Positions 54,050 through 62,572 of a stretch of DNA of 64,000 bases are shown here, in pieces. The number at the start of each line of letters is the position of its first letter. The first letter of the stretch is position 1. The translations under genes and the position numbers were made by a program. The notes below the pieces were generated by a model. The model did no database searches. It worked only from the letters and a program-made list of their open reading frames with translations, and was not told the origin of the DNA. The DNA comes from CAZFLM01 sp964519955 (lineage in GTDB: Bacteria; Armatimonadota; Chthonomonadetes; Chthonomonadales; CAJBBX01): contig CAZFLM010000006.1 of NCBI GenBank assembly GCA_964519955.1, positions 79,245-143,244 on the forward strand. The letters are read 5' to 3'.

Positions 54050-56410
54050 CTACTTGAAGGTCACCACCGTCGCGCCTTCGCCGCCTTCGCCCTCGTCGCC
54101 CAGACGGATGGACTGGATGAGCGAGTGGCCCTGCAGCGTCTCCCAGACGAAGCGGCGGAGCGCGCCCGTGCCCTTGCCGTGGATGATGCGCACCTCGTGG
54201 ATGCCCGCGGCGAACGCGTCGTCGATGTACTTGTCCAGCAGCGGCGAGGCCTCTTCCACCCGCATCGCCCGCAGCGTCAACTCCGGCGCGATGTGCACCG
54301 CCTTGCGCATGGCGATCTCGGAGGCGCCGCTCGGCTTGCGCTCCTGCTTCTTCTCGGGCTGCTTCTTGGCGGGGCGGAGCACGTCCAGCGGCAGCGTCGC
54401 CCGCATCGCGCCGATCTGCACCGTCACCTCGCCGCTCGACGGCTCCTCCAGCAGCGTTCCGTCTGCGTTCAGCGAGACCACGCGCACCCGGTCGCCCTTG
54501 TGGAACGTCCAGCCGCCGCTCGGCGCCGGCTCCTCGGGCTCCTCCTCCGGCACCTCCAGCTCCGTCACGACCTCGCGCTTCAGGTCCGTGAGCTGCACGC
54601 GAGCGGTGGCGCCCTTGCGCTTGCCCTTGTTCATCTTGCGCAGCTCGTCGAGGATGTTCTCGGCCTTCTCAGACGCCTTGCGCAGGACGGCGCGCGCCTC
54701 CTCCTCTGCCTCGCGGCGAACGGTGCGCTGCACGTCGGCCACCTGCCGGGCGCGGCGCTCGTACTCGGTGCGGGCTTCCTCGGCGGCGCGCTGGTTGACG
54801 GCGGCGTCGCGCTCCATCTCGAATGTTTTGCGCCGGCTCTCCTCGATCTGCTGCAGAAGCTGCGCGCTGTCGCGGTCCCGGTTGCTCAGGTAGCCGCGCG
54901 CCTCCTCGATGATGGCGTCCGGCAGGCCCAACCGCCCCGCGATGTAGAGCGCGTGGGAGCTGCCCGGAATGCCCAGCAGCACGCGGTACGTCGGCCGCAG
55001 CGTCTCGCGGTCGAACTCCACCGCCGCGTTCTCGACGTTGGGGCTGGAGTAGGCGTACTCCTTCAGCTCGCCGTAGTGCGTGGTCGCCACGACGCGCGCC
55101 TTCCGCCGCTCCAGCTCGCTCAGGATCGCCTTGGCCAGCGCCGCGCCCTCGCCCGGGTCCGTGCCCGCGCCCACCTCGTCCAGCAGCACCAGCGACGAGG
55201 GTCCCAGCGTGGTCACGATGTGCACGATGTTCTTCAGGTGCGCGGAGAACGTGGAGAGCGACTGCCGGATGTCCTGCTCGTCGCCGATGTCCGCGAACAC
55301 CTGCTCGAAGAGCGCCACCTCGCTGTTGTCGAGCGCGGGGATGTGCAGCCCGCTCTGCGCCATCAGCGTCAGCAGGCCGATCGTCTTGAGCGCGACCGTC
55401 TTGCCGCCCGTATTCGGCCCGGTGATGAGCACCGTGGTGAACCGGTCGCCCAGCTCGATGTCGATCGGCACGACCGGCGGGTCGAGCAGGGGATGCCGCG
55501 CCTGACGCAGGTGGATGACCCCGCGGTAGTTCACGCGCGGCGGCGAGGCGTTCATCGCTCCGGATAGCAGGGCCTTCGCGTTCGCCACGTCCAGCTCGGT
55601 GAGCATCTGGATGCCCTGCCGCAGCTCCGCCGCCGCCCCGCCAACGAGCCCCGTCAGCCGGGCCAGGATGCGCGCGACCTCCTGCTCCTCCTTGACCGCC
55701 AGCTCCTTCAGCTCGTTGCCCAGGTCGACGCACGCCTTCGGCTCGACGAAGACCGTGGCTCCGCTCGCGCTCGCGTCGTGGATGATGCCGCCCAGCACCG
55801 AGCGGTTCTCCGACTTCACGGGGATGCAGTAGCGCCCCTCGCGCAGCGTGATGATCGACTCCTGGATGAATGTGCGGTAGCGCTCGCTGCCCAGGATCGA
55901 GTTCAGCTTCTCCATCAGCCGCGAGTGGGCCACCCGCTTGCCGTTGCGCACGCGCGATAGCTCCGGCGTGGCCGTGTCGCGCACCTCGCCCGCCTCCGAG
56001 ATGCACTCCTCGATGCGCGAAACCAGGTTCGGCACGATGGGGATGTTCCCGGCGATCTCCGCCAGCGTGGGTACCGCGTCGACCTGCTTCACCAGGAACG
56101 TGCGCAGCCGCTGGGCCGCCGCGATGGTCTGCGCCACGTCCAGCAGCTCCACCGGCGCCAGCAGCATCTCCAGCGCGGCCCGGCTCACCGCCTCGCGGAT
56201 GTCGCGGATGCCCCCGAGCGGCATGCCGTTGCCGCGCTCCAGCAGCAGGCACGCCTCGGCGGTCTCCCGCAGCCTCCGCTCCACAACCTCGGGGAAGCAC
56301 GACGGGGCGAGCGAGAGCGCGGCCTCCCGCCCCATCGGGTTGGAGGTCTGCTCGGCCAGCAAGTCCAGCACGCGCGGGTATTCGAGCACGCGCAGCGAAT
56401 GGGAGTCCAT
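54050..56410 (-). CDS. mutS2: Endonuclease MutS2
   Basis: Encodes 786 residues from the ATG at 56410 (MDSHSLRVLEYPRVLDLL); the longer reading is repeat-derived. The core ATPase has Walker A GPNTGGKTVALKTIG, Walker B LVLLDEVGAGTDP and STFSAHLKN. A coiled coil runs about residues 500-620. The C-terminal Smr nuclease domain carries HGKGTG (RIIHGKGTGALRR). MutS2 suppresses homologous recombination and acts on stalled ribosomes in some bacteria; it lacks the mismatch-recognition domain of MutS. Confidence 0.95.
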   Translation of the reverse strand: MDSHSLRVLEYPRVLDLLAEQTSNPMGREAALSLAPSCFPEVVERRLRETAEACLLLERGNGMPLGGIRDIREAVSRAALEMLLAPVELLDVAQTIAAAQRLRTFLVKQVDAVPTLAEIAGNIPIVPNLVSRIEECISEAGEVRDTATPELSRVRNGKRVAHSRLMEKLNSILGSERYRTFIQESIITLREGRYCIPVKSENRSVLGGIIHDASASGATVFVEPKACVDLGNELKELAVKEEQEVARILARLTGLVGGAAAELRQGIQMLTELDVANAKALLSGAMNASPPRVNYRGVIHLRQARHPLLDPPVVPIDIELGDRFTTVLITGPNTGGKTVALKTIGLLTLMAQSGLHIPALDNSEVALFEQVFADIGDEQDIRQSLSTFSAHLKNIVHIVTTLGPSSLVLLDEVGAGTDPGEGAALAKAILSELERRKARVVATTHYGELKEYAYSSPNVENAAVEFDRETLRPTYRVLLGIPGSSHALYIAGRLGLPDAIIEEARGYLSNRDRDSAQLLQQIEESRRKTFEMERDAAVNQRAAEEARTEYERRARQVADVQRTVRREAEEEARAVLRKASEKAENILDELRKMNKGKRKGATARVQLTDLKREVVTELEVPEEEPEEPAPSGGWTFHKGDRVRVVSLNADGTLLEEPSSGEVTVQIGAMRATLPLDVLRPAKKQPEKKQERKPSGASEIAMRKAVHIAPELTLRAMRVEEASPLLDKYIDDAFAAGIHEVRIIHGKGTGALRRFVWETLQGHSLIQSIRLGDEGEGGEGATVVTFK

Positions 56411-56665
56411 TGGTGTAGTAGCCAGAAGCCAGTAGCCAGAAGGGGCCGCCGCCGTGACCGTTCGACGTTCGGCCTTCGACACTCGACGCAAGAACGCCAC
56501 CGGCAAGCCGAACGCCGGTGGCCGCATCGCGAGCATTCTAGCATGAAGAGGCGGGGGCGTCAACGGGGAGGGCGGGAGGGAATCGGTCGCGTGACGCGCA
56601 AACTAGAGGCCGAGGGAACGCCGCGTCGTCTGGCCGCCCACACTTCGCCGATACGGAGGGCACGC

Positions 56666-57592
56666 ATGGCAGTACCCGAGTTCAGTCGCTTCATCAGGCC
56701 TGCGCTGGAGCTGCTTGCGGATGGACAGCCTCGACACGTGAACGAGATCGAGGCCGGCATCGTGCCTGCGTTCCATCTGGGGCAGGCCGACCTGGAAGAT
56801 CGGACGCCCAGTGGGAGCATCACGCGTGTGCGTGACCGCACGCAGTGGGCCTTGACCTATCTGCGGCAAGCCCGGCTTATCGAGCCCGCTGGACGGGGGG
56901 TCAGCAGGATAACGGCGCGCGGTGCGGAGTACCTCAAGCGGGCTCCCGAGGTCATCAAGCCCGCGCTGCTCGAGGAGTTCGAGGAGTTTCGGGCTTTCCA
57001 TCGCCGCTCTAGACCCAAGGGCGGGAACGGCGCGCCGACGCAGGAGGATGCCGTCGCGCCGCCTCAACCCGAGACCCCCGAGGAGGCGATCGCCAGCGCC
57101 TTCGTCGAACACAACGCCGCACTTGCTGAGCAGGTACTCGACCGAGTGAAGTCGATGACGCCCGCGTTCTTCGAGCGTCTGATCGTGCAGTTGATGCTGA
57201 AGCTTGGGTACGGGGGCATTGCCGACGACGCTGGATCGACGCTTGGTCGGTCAGGCGACGGGGGTGTCGATGGGGTGATCAAACTGGACAAGCTCGGCCT
57301 CGAGAACGTCTACCTGCAGGCCAAGAGATGGGGCGACGGTGTGGTCGGGCGCAAAGAGGTCCAGGCGTTCGTGGGCGCTCTCAGTGGTCAAGGCGCGAGC
57401 AAGGGCGTGTTCATCACCACATCGACGTTCAGCGCAGACGCGCGCAGGTACGCGGCAGACAACAAGGCCTTCAAGCTCTCCCTAGTGGATGGCAGGGAGC
57501 TATCCAGGCTGATGATGGAGTGCGATCTCGGCGTTGCGCTTGTGCTCCGCTATGATGTCAAGCGGATCGACTCTGATTACTTCACGGAGTGA
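56666..57592 (+). CDS. Mrr-type restriction endonuclease
   Basis: Encodes 308 residues, ATG after GGAGGG. The N-terminal winged-helix Mrr_N domain (PEFSRFIRPALELLADGQPR, TQWALTYLRQARLIEPAGRG) is joined by a Gln/Pro linker to an Mrr catalytic domain. The active site is D-x15-QxK with Asp202 (GDGGVDGVI), Gln218 and Lys220 (YLQAKRW). Mrr enzymes cut methylated DNA (type IV). No methylase or partner gene is adjacent. It starts 255 bases from mutS2, divergently. Confidence 0.9.
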   Translation: MAVPEFSRFIRPALELLADGQPRHVNEIEAGIVPAFHLGQADLEDRTPSGSITRVRDRTQWALTYLRQARLIEPAGRGVSRITARGAEYLKRAPEVIKPALLEEFEEFRAFHRRSRPKGGNGAPTQEDAVAPPQPETPEEAIASAFVEHNAALAEQVLDRVKSMTPAFFERLIVQLMLKLGYGGIADDAGSTLGRSGDGGVDGVIKLDKLGLENVYLQAKRWGDGVVGRKEVQAFVGALSGQGASKGVFITTSTFSADARRYAADNKAFKLSLVDGRELSRLMMECDLGVALVLRYDVKRIDSDYFTE

Positions 57593-57628
57593 CGCCAGGT
57601 CGTTCGCTCCGCTGCAATAGGAACCGCC

Positions 57629-59365
57629 ATGCGCTCCTTGACGAGCCCCAGAGACACTCTTGCCGCCGTTCTGCTCCTCCTCGTGACCCGCGGCGCTCAC
57701 GCCGCCGCCGACCCCGGCCTCACCGCTGCCCCGCGCGCCGAGGACCCGCGCCTTGAGCAGAAGGTCACGCTCAAGTGCCGCGAGGTGCCGCTCGGCGAGC
57801 TGCTGGAGCAGGTTCGCGCCCGGACCGGGGTCGCGGTGTCCGCGCGCGAGGAGGACGGTTCGTCCGACGTGCCTGTGCTGGCGGTCTGCAAGGATGTGCC
57901 GCTCGCCGATGTGATGAACGCGCTCTGGTCCTTGGTGAGCTACAAGGGCGCGGAGTGGGAGTGGCGGCGCACGGGCAAGCCTGGCCAGTACGCCTACGAG
58001 CTGCGCGGAACGACGGTCTCCGGCATGTTCGCCGCGAAGATGAAGCGGTTCGTGAGCGACAGGCTGTCTACGGTCTGCGAGGGGCTCATTTGTGCGGCTG
58101 GCGGCTCCTATGAGCAGCAGCGGTCCGCGCTCCGGGCGTTCATCGGCGACGATGCCGACCGCATGCCGCCGGAGTTGTGGTCGTCCACGTGGGTAGCCGT
58201 TCAGTGCATGCGCGACTGTCTGTCGCGGGACGCACGCCAGCGACTCTATGACGGGACCGCCCAGACGGCGTCCATGGCGACGCTGACCCCTGCGATGCGC
58301 GAATCGGTGAAAGCAGAGTTCCGGCGCGGCATGACGGGCCACGACTCGATCACCGACGCCTCCGGCGCCAAGACGATCGTGCCCACGCCTGACCCCGCGA
58401 TCATCTCCTTCCGCCTGGTCCCGGCCTATGGGATGCCGAACTTGCTGGTCGTCCCGCAGAACTCCGGGAGCGTGTCGTTGGCCGGCGGCGCCGAGCTTAT
58501 CAAGGCCTACCGGAGGGCGTTCGTCAACGCGTGGATGATGGATGTCGACGCCGCAGATGACGAGAGCGCCAGACGAAGGGTCGTAGGAGACGCGCGTCCT
58601 GTCGATCCGCTTGCCTCCCAGGATGCGGTGGCACGCGGTCCGGCTGCGCGCCGGGCCGCGTTCCTGCGTCGCCTCGAGCAACTCGCGACGGGCGCGCGGA
58701 TCCCGGTCTTCGCCCGGACGCCGCAGCACGACATCGACTGGGACCCGGCTGACCCTGTCGGGAGGACCGTCGCCGACTACTGGAGCGAGCTGCAGTACCG
58801 GGAGATCGCCGTCAAGTGGCATGCCCACGCCCTGCTGGTGACGTGTACGACCTGGCCGGTCGAGAACCCGCCCGTGCGGCTCGCGCTCCTGCGGCAACTG
58901 CGTGGCAACGCCAGGCCTGGCGAGTTCATGCGGCTCGCCGACATGTGCGCGGCCGCTGACGGGATGAGCCTGTGGCAGATGCGGCTACACCAGCCGGAGT
59001 TCCCCTGCCTCGAGGGCGTGGCAAGTGCTCGCCCGCTGCTGGCCCACCTCCATCGCAACTCGCAGGAACGCGACGCGGCGAGCCGCACAGGAGGGCGAGC
59101 GCAGTTGACGCCGGCGCTGGTCGAGGCACTGCTGCGGCTGCCTCTGGTCGAGTCGGACATCTCGTTCCGCCAACTCCTCCAGAACGGCACTGCCCGCTAC
59201 CTGGCGATTCGCGAGGGCAAGGGGCCCGCACCGGTGACGCCCGCGGAGCCCCGGTCGAGGGGTATCGATCTGCTGCTCCTGGGCGAGGACGGCAAGTACC
59301 TGGTCGGGCTTGGCTACTGCGACTATGCCCAGCCATCGCGACCAGCGGAAGTCCAGGCCAAGTAG
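57629..59365 (+). CDS. Large secreted protein, function unknown
   Basis: Encodes 578 residues. A signal peptide (DTLAAVLLLLVTRGAHA) precedes a short STN-like segment: VTLKCREVPLGELLEQVRAR then VLAVCKDVPLADVMNALWSL (residues about 45-100), which recalls secretin/TonB short N-terminal repeats. The rest shows no family I know. A perfect 14-bp terminator hairpin follows. It is a single gene with no partner. Confidence 0.7.
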   Translation: MRSLTSPRDTLAAVLLLLVTRGAHAAADPGLTAAPRAEDPRLEQKVTLKCREVPLGELLEQVRARTGVAVSAREEDGSSDVPVLAVCKDVPLADVMNALWSLVSYKGAEWEWRRTGKPGQYAYELRGTTVSGMFAAKMKRFVSDRLSTVCEGLICAAGGSYEQQRSALRAFIGDDADRMPPELWSSTWVAVQCMRDCLSRDARQRLYDGTAQTASMATLTPAMRESVKAEFRRGMTGHDSITDASGAKTIVPTPDPAIISFRLVPAYGMPNLLVVPQNSGSVSLAGGAELIKAYRRAFVNAWMMDVDAADDESARRRVVGDARPVDPLASQDAVARGPAARRAAFLRRLEQLATGARIPVFARTPQHDIDWDPADPVGRTVADYWSELQYREIAVKWHAHALLVTCTTWPVENPPVRLALLRQLRGNARPGEFMRLADMCAAADGMSLWQMRLHQPEFPCLEGVASARPLLAHLHRNSQERDAASRTGGRAQLTPALVEALLRLPLVESDISFRQLLQNGTARYLAIREGKGPAPVTPAEPRSRGIDLLLLGEDGKYLVGLGYCDYAQPSRPAEVQAK

Positions 59366-59370
59366 CCATC

Positions 59371-59403
59371 GGTTGGGGCGCCGATGGTCTCGGCGCCCCA
59401 ACC
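59371..59403 (+). terminator. Perfect hairpin terminator
   Basis: GGTTGGGGCGCCGA (59371-59384) pairs exactly with TCGGCGCCCCAACC (59390-59403), loop TGGTC, five bases after the stop. No U-tract follows. Confidence 0.75.
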
Positions 59404-59584
59404 ATCACCCGTCCGCGTTGCTCCTCGCCCCGTCCGACCGTGCGCTCCGCCCCGCCTCGGTGCCCGCCATTCCGCACCCCGCGCACCACCCCCAACCACA
59501 CACACCTTCCAGAACTCCGCCAACGACGGAGGGCGTCCGGGGCGCGGCGACGAACAAGGGCTGCGACACCCAAAGGAGGGCGGA

Positions 59585-61177
59585 GTGGCAACCATACCGG
59601 ACGTCGAGGACCTGAACGTCTCCGAACGCATCGGCCAGGTGCTGGGCTGCGGCTGGGGCGGCGAGGGCGACGCACACACCGTGAACGCCCACGCGCGCGC
59701 CCTGCTCGATGACCTCCACGTCGGCGCGGTGGTGCTCTTCGCGCGGAACGTGCGGTCGCCCGAGCAGACGCGCGAGGTCATCGCCGAGATGCAGGCGGCC
59801 TCCAAGGTGCCGCTGCTGGTCGCCGTGGATCAGGAGGGTGGCACGGTCAACCGCTTCGGCGAGCCCGTCCACCAGTTTCCCGGCAACATGGCGCTGGGGG
59901 CGTGCCCGGGTGACGCGGGCGTGTGGGGCGCGGAGAGGCAGGCGGCCGTGCAGGCGCGGGAGATGCGCGCCATCGGCGTGAACTGGAACCTGGCCCCCTG
60001 CCTGGATGTGAACTGCAACCCGGACAACCCGATCATCGGCGTGCGCTCCTTCGGCGAGGACCCCGAGCGGGTCGGCCGCATCGGCGCGGCGGTCATCGAG
60101 GCGTATCAGCACGGCGGCCTCCTCGCCTGCGCGAAGCACTTCCCCGGCCACGGCGACACCTCCCTGGACACGCACCTGAACCTGCCGACCATCCAGGCGG
60201 ATCGCGCGAGACTCGACGCGGTGGAGTTGGTCCCGTTCCGCGCGGCCATCGAGGCGGACGTCGCGTCCATCATGACCACGCACATCGTCTTCCCCACGCT
60301 CGACGCCGAGACGCCCGCCACGATGTCGAAGCCCATCCTCACCGGCCTCCTGCGCGCGCAGCTCGGGTTCGCCGGGCTCATCGTGACCGACTGCCTCGAG
60401 ATGCAGGGCGTCGCGGGGCCGTTCGGCACGCCGTATGCCGCGGTGCAGGCGCTGAAGGCGGGCGCCGACATGGTCCTCGTCTCGCACACGCTCGAGGTGC
60501 AGCGCGCGACCTCTGCCGCGATCCTGGAGGCGGTCCTTTCGGGCGAGCTGCCCGAGTGGCGCCTGGAGGGGGCGGTGCAGCACGTTCTGGCCGCCAAGGA
60601 GCGCATCGCCGCGTGCGAGGTCGCCGTCGCAACCGACCCGTGGAACTCCCGCTCGCACGGGGCGGTGGAGCGCGAGGCCGCGATGGGTGGCATCACGATC
60701 GTGCGCAACAACGGCGCGATCCCTATCCGCCCGCCGGAGGACGCGGTGGTCTGGATCGTCTCGGCGCTCGATATCGGCGCGGTCATCGGCCCCGAGATCG
60801 AGGCGAAGTGGTCCAACGTCCGCTGCGTCACGGAGCTGGACCCCTCGTTCCCGGAAGGCGAGCTGGAGCGGGCCCTGGTGGCTCGTCGCGATGGCGACCA
60901 GGTCATCTTCATCACCACGTCGCGGGACCCGTGGAGCGGCGCGCATCTCGACCTCGACCGGCAGGCCGCGGCGGTGCGGCGCCTCTGTGCGCACGACCCG
61001 AGCCTGATCGTCGTCGCGGCGCGCGAGCCCTACGACATCCGGCGTTTCCCGGAGATCGGCACCTACGTCTGCACCTACGGCTCGAACCCGTGCAGCCTCA
61101 AGGCGCTCGTCGCGGCGCTGTTCGGCGCCTACCAGCCCATCGGCAAGCTCCCGGTGACCATTCCGGGCATCGAGTAG
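59585..61177 (+). CDS. GH3 beta-N-acetylhexosaminidase (NagZ-like)
   Basis: Encodes 530 residues from a GTG with AAGGAGG upstream. Signature KHFPGHGDT starts at Lys184, followed by Asp195 and His197, the Asp-His acid/base dyad of NagZ-type GH3 enzymes; the nucleophile is Asp269 (IVTDCLEM). There is no signal peptide, so a cytosolic role in peptidoglycan recycling or glycan salvage is likely. A C-terminal GH3 domain (about 340-530) is present, longer than single-domain NagZ, as in Bacillus-type enzymes. Confidence 0.88.
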   Translation: MATIPDVEDLNVSERIGQVLGCGWGGEGDAHTVNAHARALLDDLHVGAVVLFARNVRSPEQTREVIAEMQAASKVPLLVAVDQEGGTVNRFGEPVHQFPGNMALGACPGDAGVWGAERQAAVQAREMRAIGVNWNLAPCLDVNCNPDNPIIGVRSFGEDPERVGRIGAAVIEAYQHGGLLACAKHFPGHGDTSLDTHLNLPTIQADRARLDAVELVPFRAAIEADVASIMTTHIVFPTLDAETPATMSKPILTGLLRAQLGFAGLIVTDCLEMQGVAGPFGTPYAAVQALKAGADMVLVSHTLEVQRATSAAILEAVLSGELPEWRLEGAVQHVLAAKERIAACEVAVATDPWNSRSHGAVEREAAMGGITIVRNNGAIPIRPPEDAVVWIVSALDIGAVIGPEIEAKWSNVRCVTELDPSFPEGELERALVARRDGDQVIFITTSRDPWSGAHLDLDRQAAAVRRLCAHDPSLIVVAAREPYDIRRFPEIGTYVCTYGSNPCSLKALVAALFGAYQPIGKLPVTIPGIE

Positions 61178-61519
61178 CGGGGCGCAGAACCCGGCGCGAC
61201 GCGGAGGTCGCGCCCCACGGGTGGGTGCGGTGCGCGGCTCGGAGTGTGGGGCGGGGTCTCCGCACCCCGCCGGGTTCTTGACGTTGGTACGGCATCCGCC
61301 TACCTGCGCGCGCGGCTCTGTTGTCTGCGTGGCAAATAGTGCGCCGTCGCGGTGGTAGGTGTCGGCTGCGGCAGGTCCTCCCCCAGCATTGGGGTTCGGG
61401 GGCCGCCGTTCTGCGCCGCACGTGACGACGACAGCCGTGGTGGGGACGGGCGTCCCTGCCCGTCCGGCACAACTGATATTCACGGGCCCCAATTCAACCG
61501 GCCCGATGAGGAGGATGAA
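61178..61519. repeat. Repeat-filled spacer between GH3 and the oxidoreductase
   Basis: Contains TGTGGGGCGGGGTCTCCGCA (61245), an ACGCGCGGCTCTG fragment (61308) and GGGGACGGGCGTCCCTGCCC (61441). There is no gene; a TTGACG-17-TACCTG pair (61278-61306) is too weak to call. Confidence 0.7.
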
Positions 61520-62572
61520 GTGGCACAGGCAAAGCTCGGCATTGGCGTGCTCAGTTGGGCGCATGGGCACGTCAATGCCTACGCGCACCAGATCCGCGGG
61601 TTCGAAGACGCCCGCATGGTGGCGTGCTGGGACGACGACGAGGGCCGCGGGCAGCGCAACGCCGAGGCCTTCGGCATGACCTACAGCCCGCATATCGAGG
61701 ACGTTCTAGGCAACCCCGACATCGACTGCGTCGTCATCGCGTCCGAGACCAGCAAGCACGCGGACCTCGCGATCCAGGCTATGGAGGCCGGCAAGAACGT
61801 GCTCCTCCAGAAGCCCATGGCGATGACCCTGCCCGACTGCGACCGCGTCATCGAGACGGTCGACCGCACCGGCGTCTGGTTCTCGCTGGCCTTTCAGATG
61901 CGCTGCGATCCGCAGAACATCCACATGAAGAAGCTGGTGGAGGAGGGGGCCATCGGGCGCCCCGGCATCGTGCGGCGGCGCCACTGCATCGGCGTGCTCT
62001 TCAGCAAGGAGTTCTGCGAGGGTCCGAGCCACTGGCACATCACCCGCGAGTTCAACCGCGGCATGTGGGCCGACGACGCCGCGCACCCGTGCGACTGGCT
62101 CTTCTGGATGTTCGGCAAGCCGAAGAGCGTCATCGCCGAGGTCGACAACGTGCTGACGGACGTCGCGCCGGACGACTGCGGCTTCGCCATCTTCCGCTAC
62201 GAGAACGGCATGATGGCCGAGATCCACAATGCCAGCGTCACCTACGCCGGCGAGAACACCACCGAGATCTATGGCGACAAGGGCGTCATCCTGCAGAACT
62301 ACGGCGACGGTCCGTCGTGCCAGTTCCTGCCGGAGAACCCCGTCGGCGTGAAGCTCTTCCAGGCCGACAAGGGTGACCTCGGCTGGCAGCCGCAGCCCGT
62401 GCCGGTGCCTGCCGGCCATGGCGACCGCATCCACGGCGTGGCGCGCCCGTTCATCGACGCGCTCAAGGCCGGCAAGCCGATGTGCACCGCCCGCGAGGGC
62501 CGCGTCTCAGTCCAGATGGTCTACGGGGCCTACGAGTCCGCCGAGACCGGCCGCCGCGTGGAGATCGCCTGA
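61520..62572 (+). CDS. Gfo/Idh/MocA family oxidoreductase
   Basis: Encodes 350 residues from a GTG at 61520 (GAGGAGG upstream). The NAD(P) Rossmann domain begins LGIGVLSWAHGHVNAYAHQI, followed by CVVIASETSKHADLAIQAME and the conserved KPMAMTLPDCD (family consensus EKP). A substrate domain of the MocA type follows. Members oxidise or reduce sugars and inositols. It overlaps the rhamnosidase start (TGATG), so both act in one operon, probably on a plant or microbial glycan product. Confidence 0.9.
   Translation: MAQAKLGIGVLSWAHGHVNAYAHQIRGFEDARMVACWDDDEGRGQRNAEAFGMTYSPHIEDVLGNPDIDCVVIASETSKHADLAIQAMEAGKNVLLQKPMAMTLPDCDRVIETVDRTGVWFSLAFQMRCDPQNIHMKKLVEEGAIGRPGIVRRRHCIGVLFSKEFCEGPSHWHITREFNRGMWADDAAHPCDWLFWMFGKPKSVIAEVDNVLTDVAPDDCGFAIFRYENGMMAEIHNASVTYAGENTTEIYGDKGVILQNYGDGPSCQFLPENPVGVKLFQADKGDLGWQPQPVPVPAGHGDRIHGVARPFIDALKAGKPMCTAREGRVSVQMVYGAYESAETGRRVEIA

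Noticed and set aside
61278..61306. TTGACG-17-TACCTG as a promoter for the oxidoreductase
   Set aside because: The -10 is poor and it lies in repeat sequence more than 200 bases from the start.
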